29,639 nt of DNA, taken from JAGZEG01 sp963930185. GTDB taxonomy: Bacteria > Actinomycetota > Coriobacteriia > Coriobacteriales > UMGS124. Below the pieces are notes generated by a model. The model saw only the letters and a list, made by a program, of their open reading frames with translations. It was not told the origin of the DNA and did not search any database. The stretch lies in NCBI GenBank assembly GCA_963930185.1, contig CAWVLT010000043.1, positions 1 to 29,639 on the forward strand. Direction: 5' to 3'. The position numbers and the translations under genes were made by a program. This document shows, piece by piece, positions 14,262 through 22,645 of this stretch (position 1 is the stretch's first letter; each line of letters starts with the position of its first letter).

Positions 14262-14615
14262 ATGACGAGAAAAGTCGATGGAGCGCTTGCCGTCTCCGAT
14301 GACGTCTTTGCCGATCTGGCGGGCTATGCTGCCAAGGAGTGCTACGGCGTGGTGGGCATGGCTCCCGCCGCCCAGGACGGCACCGGCCTGCGACAGCTGC
14401 CCGGCTCGCGCCTGCGCCGCGGCGTGCGCGTGTCGCGCGACGAGTCCGCACGGCTTGTGATCGACCTGTACGTGGTGCTCGAGTACGGCGTCAACATCTC
14501 CGCCGTCGCCCGCAACCTCACCGACTCGGTGCAGTTCGTGCTCAGGAGCATCGCGCAGATAGACGACGCCGTCGTGCACGTCCACGTGCAGGGAATGAAG
14601 GTCCACGAGCTGTAG
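14262..14615 (+). CDS. yloU: Asp23/Gls24 family protein (YloU-like)
   Basis: A 117-residue small alkaline-shock-type protein. It starts MTRKVDGALAVSDDVFADLAGYAAKECYGVVGMA at ATG 14262, with GGAGG 11 bases upstream. An earlier in-frame ATG at 14199 has no ribosome site and adds residues unlike the family. The Asp23 fold is shown by LAVSDDVFADLAGYAAKECYG, VIDLYVVLEYGVNISAVARNL and VHVHVQGM. The function of YloU is not settled; in Firmicutes it regularly precedes yloV/fakA, as here. It sits 63 bases upstream of fakA and is probably co-transcribed with it. Confidence 0.9.
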   Translation: MTRKVDGALAVSDDVFADLAGYAAKECYGVVGMAPAAQDGTGLRQLPGSRLRRGVRVSRDESARLVIDLYVVLEYGVNISAVARNLTDSVQFVLRSIAQIDDAVVHVHVQGMKVHEL

Positions 14616-14678
14616 GGCACCGCACCCGGCAGACAGGAACCGCTGGCCAAGGACTTTCCGTTGCAGGAGAACTCTTAG

Positions 14679-16310
14679 ATGATTGCTGACACCATACGCC
14701 TCAGCTTCGCGCGCGCCGCCCAGGCGGTCGCCGATCGCAGCGAGGAGATCAACAAGCTCAACGTCTTCCCCGTCCCCGACGGAGACACGGGCACCAACAT
14801 GTCGAGCACCCTGTCCAGCGTCGTGCGCGAGCTCGAGTCGCTGCCGGCCGGCACGGGCATGCCCGTGGTGTGCGCCGCCGTCACGCGCAGCTCGCTTCTG
14901 GGCGGCCGGGGCAACTCCGGCGTCATCACGAGCCAGATCCTGCGCGGCCTGGCGGAGAGCTTCGCCGAGGTGGACGAGATCGGCACCGAGCAGGTGGCCG
15001 CCGCGTTTCGCCGCGCGGTCAAGGTGGTGTTCCAGGCGGTGAAGAAGCCGGTGGAGGGCACCATCCTCACCGTGCTGCGCGACGTCTCGAAGGCGGCCGA
15101 CTCCTGCGAGAGACGCCGCGCGACGCTTGAGGAGACCCTCGACGCGATCGTGGCTGAGGCGTTCGACTCGGTGGCGCGCACCCCCGAGCTGCTGCCGGTC
15201 CTCAAGGAGAACGGCGTGGTGGACTCGGGCGCCTTTGGCTTCGCGGTCTTCCTCGAGGCGTTCTGCGACGCAGCGCTGGGGCGCGTGGCCACCACCTCCC
15301 TGGCCCAGGGCGCCATCGCGCGCGCCACGGCCAAGGTCGACATCGAGCTCAACGACGACTGGGAGGGCTCTGAGTTCCGCTACTGCACGGAGTTCCTCTT
15401 CAAGGGCGAGCGGCGCTTCGACGAGGAGGCCACCCGCGCCTTCCTGGCCACCCAGGGCGACTGCGAGCTTCTGGTGGGCGCCTTCCCCGACTACAAGATC
15501 CACGTGCATACCAACCGGCCTGACCAGGTGCTCGCGCACATGCTCGAGTTCGGCCAGGTGTTCAAGGTGTTCATCCACAACATGGACATGGAGGCCGCCG
15601 AGCGCACCGAGAAGATCGCCCACGACAAGGAGCAGCCCGCGCCCAGGAAGGACCTGGGCGTTGTGGCGGTGGCCGCCGGCGAGGGCGAGGCCGAGATCCT
15701 GCGCTCGCTGGGCGTGGACGTCGTGATCCAGGGCGGCCAGACGATGAACCCCTCCATGGGCGACCTGCTCGACGCAGCCCGGCGCGCCAACGCCTCCTCG
15801 GTCATCATCCTGCCCAACAACGGCAACATCATCATGGCGGCGGGCTCGGCCGCCGGCGCCGCTGACTTCCCCGTGGCGGTCGTCCCCAGCAAGAGCGTGC
15901 TGCAGGGCTTCTCAGCGATGTTCGTGTTCGACGCGTCGGCGACCATCGAGGCCAACGCCCAGGCGATGGGCGAGGCCGTCGCGGGCGTGCACGACGGCGA
16001 GGTCACCCACGCCGTGCGCGACTCGGCCGCCGCTGACGGCACGCCCATCCACGCCGGTGACGTCATCGGCCTGTCGGGAGACGCCATCGAGGCCGTGGGC
16101 TCGGCGGTCGACGAGGTGACCCTGCGGCTGGTGGACGCCATCCAGGCCAGGGCCGGCGGCGACACCCTCACGATTCTGGCGGGCCAGGACATGGACGACG
16201 AGAGCTTCGAGGCGCTGGTCGCCCGCATCGAGGAGGCCCATCCCGAGCTCGAGGTGGACGCCCATCGCGGCGAGCAGCCCCTGTACCCCGTGGTCTTCTC
16301 GATAGAGTAG
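14679..16310 (+). CDS. fakA: Fatty acid kinase, catalytic subunit FakA (DAK2/YloV)
   Basis: Phosphorylates FakB-bound fatty acids to acyl-phosphates, letting exogenous fatty acids enter phospholipid synthesis through PlsX/PlsY. The 543 residues match the family (about 550). The N-terminal DhaL-like ATP-binding domain (1-200) has NVFPVPDGDTGTNM (28-41), with the Asp residues for metal-ATP, and SLLGGRGNSGVITSQILRGL. A middle domain (about 215-310) and a C-terminal DegV-like domain (about 320-543) follow, the latter with QGGQTMNPSMGDLLDA and ILPNNGNIIMAA. AGGAGA lies 8 bases before the ATG. No FakB is encoded in this window. It lies upstream of recG, the common Gram-positive order. Confidence 0.93.
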   Translation: MIADTIRLSFARAAQAVADRSEEINKLNVFPVPDGDTGTNMSSTLSSVVRELESLPAGTGMPVVCAAVTRSSLLGGRGNSGVITSQILRGLAESFAEVDEIGTEQVAAAFRRAVKVVFQAVKKPVEGTILTVLRDVSKAADSCERRRATLEETLDAIVAEAFDSVARTPELLPVLKENGVVDSGAFGFAVFLEAFCDAALGRVATTSLAQGAIARATAKVDIELNDDWEGSEFRYCTEFLFKGERRFDEEATRAFLATQGDCELLVGAFPDYKIHVHTNRPDQVLAHMLEFGQVFKVFIHNMDMEAAERTEKIAHDKEQPAPRKDLGVVAVAAGEGEAEILRSLGVDVVIQGGQTMNPSMGDLLDAARRANASSVIILPNNGNIIMAAGSAAGAADFPVAVVPSKSVLQGFSAMFVFDASATIEANAQAMGEAVAGVHDGEVTHAVRDSAAADGTPIHAGDVIGLSGDAIEAVGSAVDEVTLRLVDAIQARAGGDTLTILAGQDMDDESFEALVARIEEAHPELEVDAHRGEQPLYPVVFSIE

Positions 16311-16319
16311 GCCCGGGCA

Positions 16320-18578
16320 GTGTCGAAGCCCCCCGCCTCGCCCGTGCTGCAGGGCCCGCAGCCCCCCTCGGCCGCGCGCGCCGCCGCCGTCACAAGCGCC
16401 CGCCTGGCGACCGACGCCCACGACGCGCGCCTGATGCGCACCGCCGCGCTCGGCCGCGAGGCGTCGGCCCTGCGCTTCGCCCGCGGAGAGCGCGCCGAGC
16501 TGCTCGGGCGCATGGGGATAGCCACGATCCGCGACGAGCTCTACGCGGTGCCGTACCGCTACCTCGACTTCACCTGCGTGAGCACGGTGGCGCATGCCGT
16601 GATTGGCGAGGAGGTCACCGTGGTGGTGCGCGTCGACGAGGTCAAGACCAAGCGCCCCAAGCCGCGGCTCGAGGTGGTCGAGGTCAGCTGCTACGACGAC
16701 ACGGCACCGCTCATCGTGACCTACTTCGGGCAGCCGTGGGTCGCCCGGCAGATCCACCCCGGCCAGCTCGTGGCGTTCTCGGGCAAGATGGGCTTCTCCT
16801 ACGGGTTCAAGCGCATGAACGGGCCCTTCCACGACCTGGTGGCCGAGCAGGGCGCCCAGGCGCTGGGCGCGCCGCGCGCACGCATGCTGCCCGTGCACCA
16901 CGTGACCGAGGGCCTCTCGCAGGCCTGGGCGCGCAGGCTGGCGTCCTGCGCGGTGCAGGACTACGCCGAGGTATGCGACTTCTGGCCGGCGCGCCACCGG
17001 GCGCGGCGCCACCTCATGCCCTTGGCGCGCGCCCTGCGCTGCGCCCACTTCCCCGCCGACGCCGACGAGGCCGAGGCGGCCCGGCGCAGGCTCGCCTATG
17101 ACGAGGCCACGCTGCTCCAGATAGCGCTCACGGTGGGGCGCGAGGCGCGCCTGCCCGGGGTGCACCCGGTGGCGCACGTGACCGAGGGCGCCTTCTCGCA
17201 GGCGCTGCGCCGCGCGATGCCCTTCGAGCTCACGGCCGACCAGGCGGCCGCAACCCGCGACATACTGCAGGACATGGCCCGGCCCCGCCCCATGTGCCGG
17301 CTGCTCCTCGGCGACGTGGGCACGGGCAAGACGGCCGTGGCCACCCGGGCGCTGGGGGCGGTGGCCGACACCGGCACCCAGGCCGCCGTCATGGCACCCA
17401 CCGGCGTGCTCGCCGCCCAGTACGCCCACAAGGTGGGCCCGCTGCTCGACGCGGCCGGCATCAGCTGGGCGCTGCTCACGGGCGCCACGCCCGCCGCGGA
17501 GCGCCGGCAGACCCTCGAGGGGCTCGCGGCCGGTTGGATCTGCGTCGCCTTCGGGACGCACGCCCTGCTGGGCGAGGACGTGGAGTTCGCGTCCCTGTCG
17601 CTGGTCGTCATCGACGAGCAGCACCGCTTTGGCGTGCGCCAGCGTCACGTCCTGCGCGAGAAGGGCCGCGGCGCCGACCTTCTGGTCATGAGCGCAACGC
17701 CCATCCCGCGCACCCTGGCGCTGTCGCTCTACGGCGACCTTGACGCGTCGTATCTGCGCGAGCGACCCGTTGCCGGCGCCGGCGTGACCACCAAGGTCAT
17801 CTCCAAGCGCGAGCGCCGCCTGGCCTACGAGGCCATCCAGCAGGCCATCGACCAGGGCCGTCAAGCCTACGTGGTGTGCCCGCTCGTCGGCACGCGCGCC
17901 GCGCGCGACCGGGCGGGCCAGCAGGACGACCGCGCGGCCGACGAGCTGTCGGCCGGCGGCGACCCCTCCGACCCGCGCGCGGCCCAGCGCGAGGTGGAGG
18001 AGCTGCAGCGCTCGGTGTTCCCCCAGGCGCGCGTGGGGCTGCTCACCGGCCGCATGCCCGCCGCCGAGAAGCAGCGGGTCATGGAGGAGTTCCGCTCCGG
18101 GCAGATCCAGGTGCTCGTCTCCACGACGGTCATCGAGGTGGGCGTGGACGTGCCCAACGCCACCGTCATGCTCATCGAGGACGGCGAGCGCTTCGGCCTC
18201 GCGCAGCTCCACCAGCTGCGCGGTCGCGTGGGCCGAGGGTCGCACCCCGGCACGGTGTATGTGGCCGCCAGCGCCTCGTCGCCGACGGCAAAGCAGCGCA
18301 TGCGTGCCCTGGAGAGCACGTCGGACGGCTACGAGCTCGCCCTGTACGACCTGCGCCTGCGGCGCGAGGGCGACATCCTGGGTGCCCGCCAGTCCGGCGA
18401 GGCCACCCTGCGCTACGTCGACCTCTCGCGCGACGAGGACCTGCTCGTCTCGGCACGCCAGGACTCCCGGGCGATGCTCGAGGCCGACCCCATGCTCGCG
18501 GGCCTGTCGCTTCGCCCCGTGCGCGACGAGGTCATCATTCGATACGGAGACGTCTTCAAGGAGGTTGGTGGAGGATGA
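16320..18578 (+). CDS. recG: ATP-dependent DNA helicase RecG
   Basis: Branch-migration helicase that remodels stalled forks and recombination intermediates. The 752-residue protein starts at GTG 16320, 9 bases after fakA. The N-terminal wedge/OB domain spans about 50-190. The helicase core has FELTADQ, Walker A GDVGTGKT (331-338), MAPTGVLAAQYA, the DEQH box (432-435, DEQHRFGVRQR), MSATPIPRTLAL, STTVIEVGVDVPNA and QLRGRVGRG. A hydrophilic insert of about 35 residues (RDRAGQQDDRAADELSAGGD and what follows) lies between PLVGT and the next helix, where other RecG proteins have a shorter loop. The length exceeds the usual about 690 because of this insert and about 40 extra N-terminal residues. The stop overlaps rsmD by ATGA. 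Confidence 0.96.
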   Translation: MSKPPASPVLQGPQPPSAARAAAVTSARLATDAHDARLMRTAALGREASALRFARGERAELLGRMGIATIRDELYAVPYRYLDFTCVSTVAHAVIGEEVTVVVRVDEVKTKRPKPRLEVVEVSCYDDTAPLIVTYFGQPWVARQIHPGQLVAFSGKMGFSYGFKRMNGPFHDLVAEQGAQALGAPRARMLPVHHVTEGLSQAWARRLASCAVQDYAEVCDFWPARHRARRHLMPLARALRCAHFPADADEAEAARRRLAYDEATLLQIALTVGREARLPGVHPVAHVTEGAFSQALRRAMPFELTADQAAATRDILQDMARPRPMCRLLLGDVGTGKTAVATRALGAVADTGTQAAVMAPTGVLAAQYAHKVGPLLDAAGISWALLTGATPAAERRQTLEGLAAGWICVAFGTHALLGEDVEFASLSLVVIDEQHRFGVRQRHVLREKGRGADLLVMSATPIPRTLALSLYGDLDASYLRERPVAGAGVTTKVISKRERRLAYEAIQQAIDQGRQAYVVCPLVGTRAARDRAGQQDDRAADELSAGGDPSDPRAAQREVEELQRSVFPQARVGLLTGRMPAAEKQRVMEEFRSGQIQVLVSTTVIEVGVDVPNATVMLIEDGERFGLAQLHQLRGRVGRGSHPGTVYVAASASSPTAKQRMRALESTSDGYELALYDLRLRREGDILGARQSGEATLRYVDLSRDEDLLVSARQDSRAMLEADPMLAGLSLRPVRDEVIIRYGDVFKEVGGG

Positions 18579-19189
18579 GGATAGTTGGCGGAACCTGGAG
18601 GGGGCGTCCCATCCAGGCCCCGGAGGGGCGTGACACGCGCCCCACGCTCGACCGCGTGCGCGAGTCGCTGGCGTCGGTGGTCATGGCGCGCGTCTCGGAC
18701 CTGGAGCAGGCGTCGGTGCTCGACGCGTTCGCCGGCTCGGGCGCCATGGGACTGGAGATGCTCTCGCGCGGCGCGCGACGCGCCACGTTCTTCGACAACG
18801 ACGCGAAGGCGATCGCGTGCCTGAGGCGCAACCTGACGAGCCTCAAGGTGCCGCCCGCGCTTGCGCGCTCGATCCACGGCGACGTCATGCAGTCGGCCCA
18901 GCGCGGCGCGCTTCCCGGCGCGCCCTTCGACATCGTGATCCTCGACCCGCCCTACGCCACGCCCGTGGAGCAGATGGTCGAGCTGCTAGGCGCCATCGCC
19001 CGGCGCGGCGGACTGGCGCAGGGCTGCATGGTCATCTACGAGCGCAACGCGCGCGGCGCCCAGCTGCAGATGGAGGGCCTGGCCCTGGTCAAGACCTACA
19101 CGTACGGCAAGACGAAGGTCGACCTTCTGCAGTGGGGCGCAGATGACGGCGCCCCGTCCGGCGATGGCGACGAGGGTGAGGAGGAGTAG
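18575..19189 (+). CDS. rsmD: 16S rRNA (guanine-N2) methyltransferase RsmD
   Basis: Methylates the N2 of G966 (E. coli numbering) in 16S rRNA. The 204-residue protein starts MRIVGGTWRGRPIQAP at ATG 18575, with AAGGAGG 10 bases upstream and a 4-base overlap with recG. Family motifs are TRPTLDRVRESL, the SAM motif DAFAGSGAMGLEMLSRGA, DNDAKAI, the catalytic DPPYATP (NPPY-type), and YGKTKVDLLQW near the end. The last 15 residues are acidic (Asp/Glu-rich). The recG-rsmD-coaD order is common in Gram-positives and supports the call. Confidence 0.95.
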   Translation: MRIVGGTWRGRPIQAPEGRDTRPTLDRVRESLASVVMARVSDLEQASVLDAFAGSGAMGLEMLSRGARRATFFDNDAKAIACLRRNLTSLKVPPALARSIHGDVMQSAQRGALPGAPFDIVILDPPYATPVEQMVELLGAIARRGGLAQGCMVIYERNARGAQLQMEGLALVKTYTYGKTKVDLLQWGADDGAPSGDGDEGEEE

Positions 19190-19190
19190 C

Positions 19191-19775
19191 ATGCCAGACA
19201 CGCGCGACCAGGCGCCCCGGGGCGACCACGCCACCGAGGAGCTCGTGCCCCGGCCCGTGCGCCGCTTTCTGGTGCCGGGCACCTACGACCCCATCACGCG
19301 CGGGCACCTCGACGTGATCGAGCGGGCCACGCACCTGTGCGACGAGGTGATCGTGGCCGTGGCTGCCTCGCGCGACAAGCGCGGGGGCCCCGCCTTCACG
19401 CTCGAGCGCCGCGTGGAGCTGGCTCGTGAGGCCACGAGCGGCATGAACGGCGTGCGCGTGGTGCCGTTCAGCGGCCTTCTGGTGCAGCTGGCCCGCGAGC
19501 TGGGCGCGACGGCGGTGGTGAAGGGCCTGCGCGCCATGACCGACTTTGAGTACGAGTTGCAGCAGGCGAACCTCAACTACCAGCTCGACCCGGGCATCCA
19601 CGCCATCTACGTCATGGCCGGCCAGGACCACGCCTACGTCTCCTCGTCGGCCGTGCGCGAGATCGCCTCGCTGGGCGGGGACGTGTCGGCCTTCGTGACC
19701 CCCAGCGTGGAGCGCGCCCTGCGCGAGATCTACGGCCCCCAGACGTGGGACCCCGCGCAGGGGCGGCTTGGCTAA
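19191..19775 (+). CDS. coaD: Phosphopantetheine adenylyltransferase
   Basis: Fourth step of coenzyme A synthesis: 4'-phosphopantetheine plus ATP gives dephospho-CoA. The 194-residue protein starts at ATG 19191, one base after the rsmD stop, with GGAGGAG just upstream inside the rsmD end. About 26 residues precede the nucleotidyltransferase core, which starts FLVPGTYDPITRGHLDVI (T/HxGH motif). Further signatures are KGLRAMTDFEYELQQANLN and SSSAVREIASLGGDVSAFV. The N-terminal extension is unusual but clearly in frame, and no later ATG would keep the core complete. Confidence 0.95.
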   Translation: MPDTRDQAPRGDHATEELVPRPVRRFLVPGTYDPITRGHLDVIERATHLCDEVIVAVAASRDKRGGPAFTLERRVELAREATSGMNGVRVVPFSGLLVQLARELGATAVVKGLRAMTDFEYELQQANLNYQLDPGIHAIYVMAGQDHAYVSSSAVREIASLGGDVSAFVTPSVERALREIYGPQTWDPAQGRLG

Positions 19776-19795
19776 ACCCAGAGTTGCATGTATTG

Positions 19796-19818
19796 CGCGC
19801 AAGTTCGTTGCTTGCGCG
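19796..19818 (+). terminator. Hairpin downstream of coaD
   Basis: CGCGCAAG (19796-19803) pairs perfectly with CTTGCGCG (19811-19818) around a 7-base loop. It is followed by TGAATTT, a weak T tract. It probably ends the fakA-coaD transcription unit. Confidence 0.55.
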
Positions 19819-19963
19819 TGAATTTGGTCGATAGTGCGCCGTGTTTGCATATCATGGCGCACACTTTTCCCTCTTTTGCTATCATTTCGCAGGAAAAGTG
19901 ACCGTCGTTGTACGAGAAGACCGCCTGCGGGGCTGCCTGCCGGCGGGTGTTGGAGGGAACTAC
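19819..19963 (+). promoter_or_regulatory. Promoter region of the SepIVA-like/DUF177 unit
   Basis: An AT-richer stretch with TTGCATATCAT (19845-19855) and TTTTGCTATCATTT (19875-19888), either of which could supply a -10 element. I cannot pair them with a convincing -35. The ribosome site GGAGGG (19952-19957) precedes the next gene at 7 bases. Confidence 0.3.
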
Positions 19964-20485
19964 ATGCCCGGTAGCGACATCGAGGCCTTCATCGAGGAGC
20001 TCGAAGACCTGATCAACAACGCCAAGGCCCCGCTTGCCGGGGGTGGCTCCAAGAAGATCATCGACGCCGACGCGGCCTACGAGATCCTGGACGACATCAA
20101 GGGCGCCCTGCCCGACGAGTTCCAGAAGGCCCGCCGCATCCTGCGCGAGCAGAAGGAGATCCTCGACTCGGCCAACGCCGAGGCCGAGCACATCGTCAAG
20201 GACGCCCAGGACAAGGCCGAGACGCTGGCGAGCGACCAGGAGATCGTGCGCATCGCCAACAACCAGGCCGAGGACATCCGCCGCAACGCCGAGGCCGAGG
20301 CCCGTGACACCCGCTACTGGGCCGCGAACTCCGCCGAGAAGACGTTCGCCACGATCGAGGAGGAGCTCCAGGCGGTCATCGACAAGACCAGCAGCCTGCT
20401 GAGCCAGATCACCTACTACCGCGAGCTGCTCTCGGGCCGCACCGAGTACGACGAGGATGCCCCGGCTCCTCGCGACGAAGAGTAG
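19964..20485 (+). CDS. DivIVA-like coiled-coil protein, probable SepIVA-type septation factor
   Basis: A 173-residue hydrophilic protein, largely coiled coil from about residue 55 to 150 (KARRILREQKEILDSANAEA and what follows), with an acidic C-terminus. It has no membrane segment. From memory it resembles mycobacterial SepIVA (Rv2927c). The segment YEILDDIKGALPDEFQKARR parallels LIDDIKDAIPGELDDAQ, and DQEIVRIANNQAEDIRRNAE parallels NEVVAAANAESTRLIDTAHAE. Position also agrees: in mycobacteria the gene precedes DUF177 and the rnc-smc-ftsY genes. SepIVA is needed for septation. Automatic annotation might call it an ATPase B-subunit-like or hypothetical protein. The family assignment is inference; the coiled coil and synteny are seen. 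Confidence 0.7.
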   Translation: MPGSDIEAFIEELEDLINNAKAPLAGGGSKKIIDADAAYEILDDIKGALPDEFQKARRILREQKEILDSANAEAEHIVKDAQDKAETLASDQEIVRIANNQAEDIRRNAEAEARDTRYWAANSAEKTFATIEEELQAVIDKTSSLLSQITYYRELLSGRTEYDEDAPAPRDEE

Positions 20486-20494
20486 GCCCTGCCC

Positions 20495-21079
20495 ATGTCG
20501 TGGAACGCATTGCAGCCCATCGTGTTCTCGGTGCTCAGCGGCCTGGAGTCCCCCGGCGAGGCGCTGTCGCGCTCGGGGCACATCGACCTGGAGTCGTTCG
20601 AGCTGGGCGGTCGCGAGTTCTCCCTGCCCAGTGGGCTTGACTTTGACGTGGTGCTCACCAACACCGGCGAGGGGATCCTGGTGACCGGCATGGTACGCGG
20701 CGAGGCCGACACCAGCTGCGACCGGTGCCTGGGGCCCGCCCACCTCGACATCGCCAGCGAGGTCTCGTGCTACTACCTGCGCGAGGAGCCCCAGGTCGAC
20801 GACGATGACGACGAGGAGTACGGGCTCATCTCGCCGGAGGGCACGATCGACATCAGCGAGGCCGTGCAGGGTGCGGTGCTGATGGATCTGCCCTACGTGA
20901 TCCTGTGCCGAGAGGACTGCAAGGGGCTGTGCCCCACCTGCGGGTGCAACCTCAACGAGGAGACGTGCGACTGCGCGAGCACCTCGCAGGCGCAGCCCGA
21001 CCCGATGAACCCGTTCAGCGTGCTCGCGGGGCTCACGTTCTCGCAGGACGAGGGAGGCCCCTTAGACCAGCGCGCCTAG
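20495..21079 (+). CDS. yceD: DUF177/YceD family protein (rRNA accumulation)
   Basis: A 194-residue protein of the DUF177 family, which precedes rpmF in most bacteria and is linked to accumulation of 23S rRNA. It has CDRCLGP near residue 76 and the C-terminal Cys cluster LCREDCKGLCPTCGCNLNEE, followed by another Cys pair, forming a likely zinc site. An acidic linker (DDDDDEE) sits in the middle. The ATG is 9 bases after the SepIVA-like stop, so the two genes are co-transcribed. No membrane segment is present. The precise biochemical role is not known for the family. Confidence 0.9.
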   Translation: MSWNALQPIVFSVLSGLESPGEALSRSGHIDLESFELGGREFSLPSGLDFDVVLTNTGEGILVTGMVRGEADTSCDRCLGPAHLDIASEVSCYYLREEPQVDDDDDEEYGLISPEGTIDISEAVQGAVLMDLPYVILCREDCKGLCPTCGCNLNEETCDCASTSQAQPDPMNPFSVLAGLTFSQDEGGPLDQRA

Positions 21080-21266
21080 GAGGCGGTGGCGCCGCGCTCC
21101 TGTGGAGGATGCGTGTCGTTCCCGCTGACTGCGCATGTGCTGTGAAGTCGGATGATCAACCTGCGAAAATCGCTACTCAGCTTGCAAGTTGTGTGGTAAA
21201 GTATCTATTCGCGCACATAAGAGATGGCCGTGAGTTGACTCGGCCGAGTTTCAAGAGAGGTTCACG
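21080..21266 (+). promoter_or_regulatory. rpmF leader with 12-base palindrome
   Basis: There is no gene in these 187 bases. An AT-rich patch at 21166-21210 (TTGCAA at 21182 and TATCTA at 21202, only 14 bases apart) may be the rpmF promoter. ACTCGGCCGAGT (21238-21249) is a perfect palindrome 17 bases before the rpmF ATG, a possible operator or leader hairpin. The ribosome site GAGAGG is at 21255-21260. Confidence 0.35.
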
Positions 21267-21449
21267 ATGGCAGTTCCCAAGCGTAAAACTGGCCGTATGA
21301 AGACGCGTTCTCGCTACGCCGCCAATACCCGCAACGTCAAGACGATGCAGACCTCCGTCTGCCCGCAGTGCGGCGCTCCCAAGCTCCCTCATCGCGTCTG
21401 CCCCAACTGCGGCACCTACAAGGGTCGTCAGGTCATCGCTGTCGACTAG
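21267..21449 (+). CDS. rpmF: Large-subunit ribosomal protein L32 (zinc-binding form)
   Basis: A 60-residue ribosomal protein: MAVPKRKTGRMKTRSRYAAN, then the zinc ribbon CPQC (32-35) and CPNC (45-48), ending GRQVIAVD. It is the Cys-containing, zinc-binding form. GAGAGG lies 6 bases before the ATG. The DUF177-rpmF-plsX order is the usual bacterial arrangement. Confidence 0.97.
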   Translation: MAVPKRKTGRMKTRSRYAANTRNVKTMQTSVCPQCGAPKLPHRVCPNCGTYKGRQVIAVD

Positions 21450-21474
21450 TTCAAAGCGTCGATCAAGCGTTCTT

Positions 21475-21512
21475 CGAAGGCCGGCATCCCGCTGAGGCGG
21501 CGCCGGCCTTCG
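21475..21512 (+). terminator. Hairpin between rpmF and plsX
   Basis: CGAAGGCCGGC (21475-21485) pairs perfectly over 11 bases with GCCGGCCTTCG (21502-21512) around a 16-base loop. Only GTGTAT follows, so it may attenuate or process rather than fully terminate. It would let rpmF be expressed at higher levels than plsX. Confidence 0.6.
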
Positions 21513-21538
21513 GTGTATAGGGACGAAGAAGGAGAGTC

Positions 21539-22582
21539 ATGGCTCCAGAAGCCGAGGTCACGCCCACGTCTGCGTCTGCGCCCGCTTCGCAGGGCGCACC
21601 AGCCTGCACCACCATCTGCGTCGACGCCGTGGGTGGCGACGAGCCGCCCGAGGTCGTGCTTGAGGGCGTGGCCCGCGCCCTTGCGCAGGACGCCGCCCTC
21701 AAGGTGCTGCTCACGGGTCCCGCCGAGGTTGTCGAGCCGTTCGCGCGGGCCCATGAGCGCTGCGAGGCCGTCGCCTGCACCCAGGTCATCGCCATGGACG
21801 AGCATCCCGTGGAGGCCGTCCGCAAGAAGCGTGACTCGAGCATCGTCGTGGGCTGCCGCCTGGTGAAGGAGGGCCGTGCGCAGGGATTCTTCTCGGCCGG
21901 CTCCACCGGCGCCTGCATGAGCGCCGCCACGCTGGTGGTGGGGCGCATCCCCGGCATCGACCGGCCCGCGCTCACCACGGCGCTTCCCGGCGCGAAGCCC
22001 ACGGTCTTTTTGGACATGGGCGCCAACGCCGACTGCAAGCCGCTCAACCTCGTGCGGTTCGCCCACATGGGCTGCGCCTACGCGCGCAGCGTCCTGGGCG
22101 TGGAGGCCCCCACGGTGGGGCTGCTCAACATCGGCTCGGAGGACACCAAGGGCTCCATGGAGGCGCAGGCCAGGTTCGCGGCCCTGCGCGAGCAGGTGGG
22201 CGCTTTCAAGGGCAACGCGGAAGGGGGCGACCTGTTCTCCGGGGCTTTCGACGTCATCGTGACCGACGGCTTCACCGGCAACGTGGCCCTCAAGACCATG
22301 GAGGGCACGGCCAAGTTCCTGCTGCGCCGCCTCAAGGACGCCATGATGTCCTCGCTGTCCGGCAAGCTCGCCGGCGCGGTGCTGCGTTCCAAGCTGTCGG
22401 GGCTCAAGCAGGAGATGAGCGGCGACGAGTACGGCGGCGCGGTACTCCTGGGCGTGAGGGGCGTCATCGTCATCGGGCACGGCGCCACCTCGCCCGAGGC
22501 GGTCAAGAACGGCACGCTGGTGGCGGCCGGCGCCGCCCGCGACGGGCTCGTCGAGCGCATCGCCGAGCTGTGCGCCGACTAG
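21539..22582 (+). CDS. plsX: Phosphate acyltransferase PlsX
   Basis: Converts acyl-ACP and phosphate to acyl-phosphate, the donor for PlsY in glycerol-3-phosphate acylation. The 347-residue protein has AAGGAG upstream of ATG 21539. About 22 residues precede the core ICVDAVGGDEPPEVVLEG (usually DAMGGD). Other signatures are GFFSAGSTGACMSAATL, RPALTTALP, FLDMGANADCKP, LLNIGSEDTKG, TDGFTGNVALKTMEG and VIVIGHGATSPEAVKN. acpP, which usually separates plsX from rnc, is missing here. With FakA encoded nearby, PlsX links fatty acid synthesis and exogenous fatty acids to phospholipids. Confidence 0.95.
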   Translation: MAPEAEVTPTSASAPASQGAPACTTICVDAVGGDEPPEVVLEGVARALAQDAALKVLLTGPAEVVEPFARAHERCEAVACTQVIAMDEHPVEAVRKKRDSSIVVGCRLVKEGRAQGFFSAGSTGACMSAATLVVGRIPGIDRPALTTALPGAKPTVFLDMGANADCKPLNLVRFAHMGCAYARSVLGVEAPTVGLLNIGSEDTKGSMEAQARFAALREQVGAFKGNAEGGDLFSGAFDVIVTDGFTGNVALKTMEGTAKFLLRRLKDAMMSSLSGKLAGAVLRSKLSGLKQEMSGDEYGGAVLLGVRGVIVIGHGATSPEAVKNGTLVAAGAARDGLVERIAELCAD

Positions 22583-22645
22583 GCGCGTCGGCTGCGGCCC
22601 ATAGGTAGCGGACACGAAGCGAACACGAATCGCGGGGGTGCACAG

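Noticed and set aside
15912..18245. 777-residue open frame on the minus strand opposite fakA and recG
   Set aside because: Same antisense effect; both plus-strand genes are complete and conserved.
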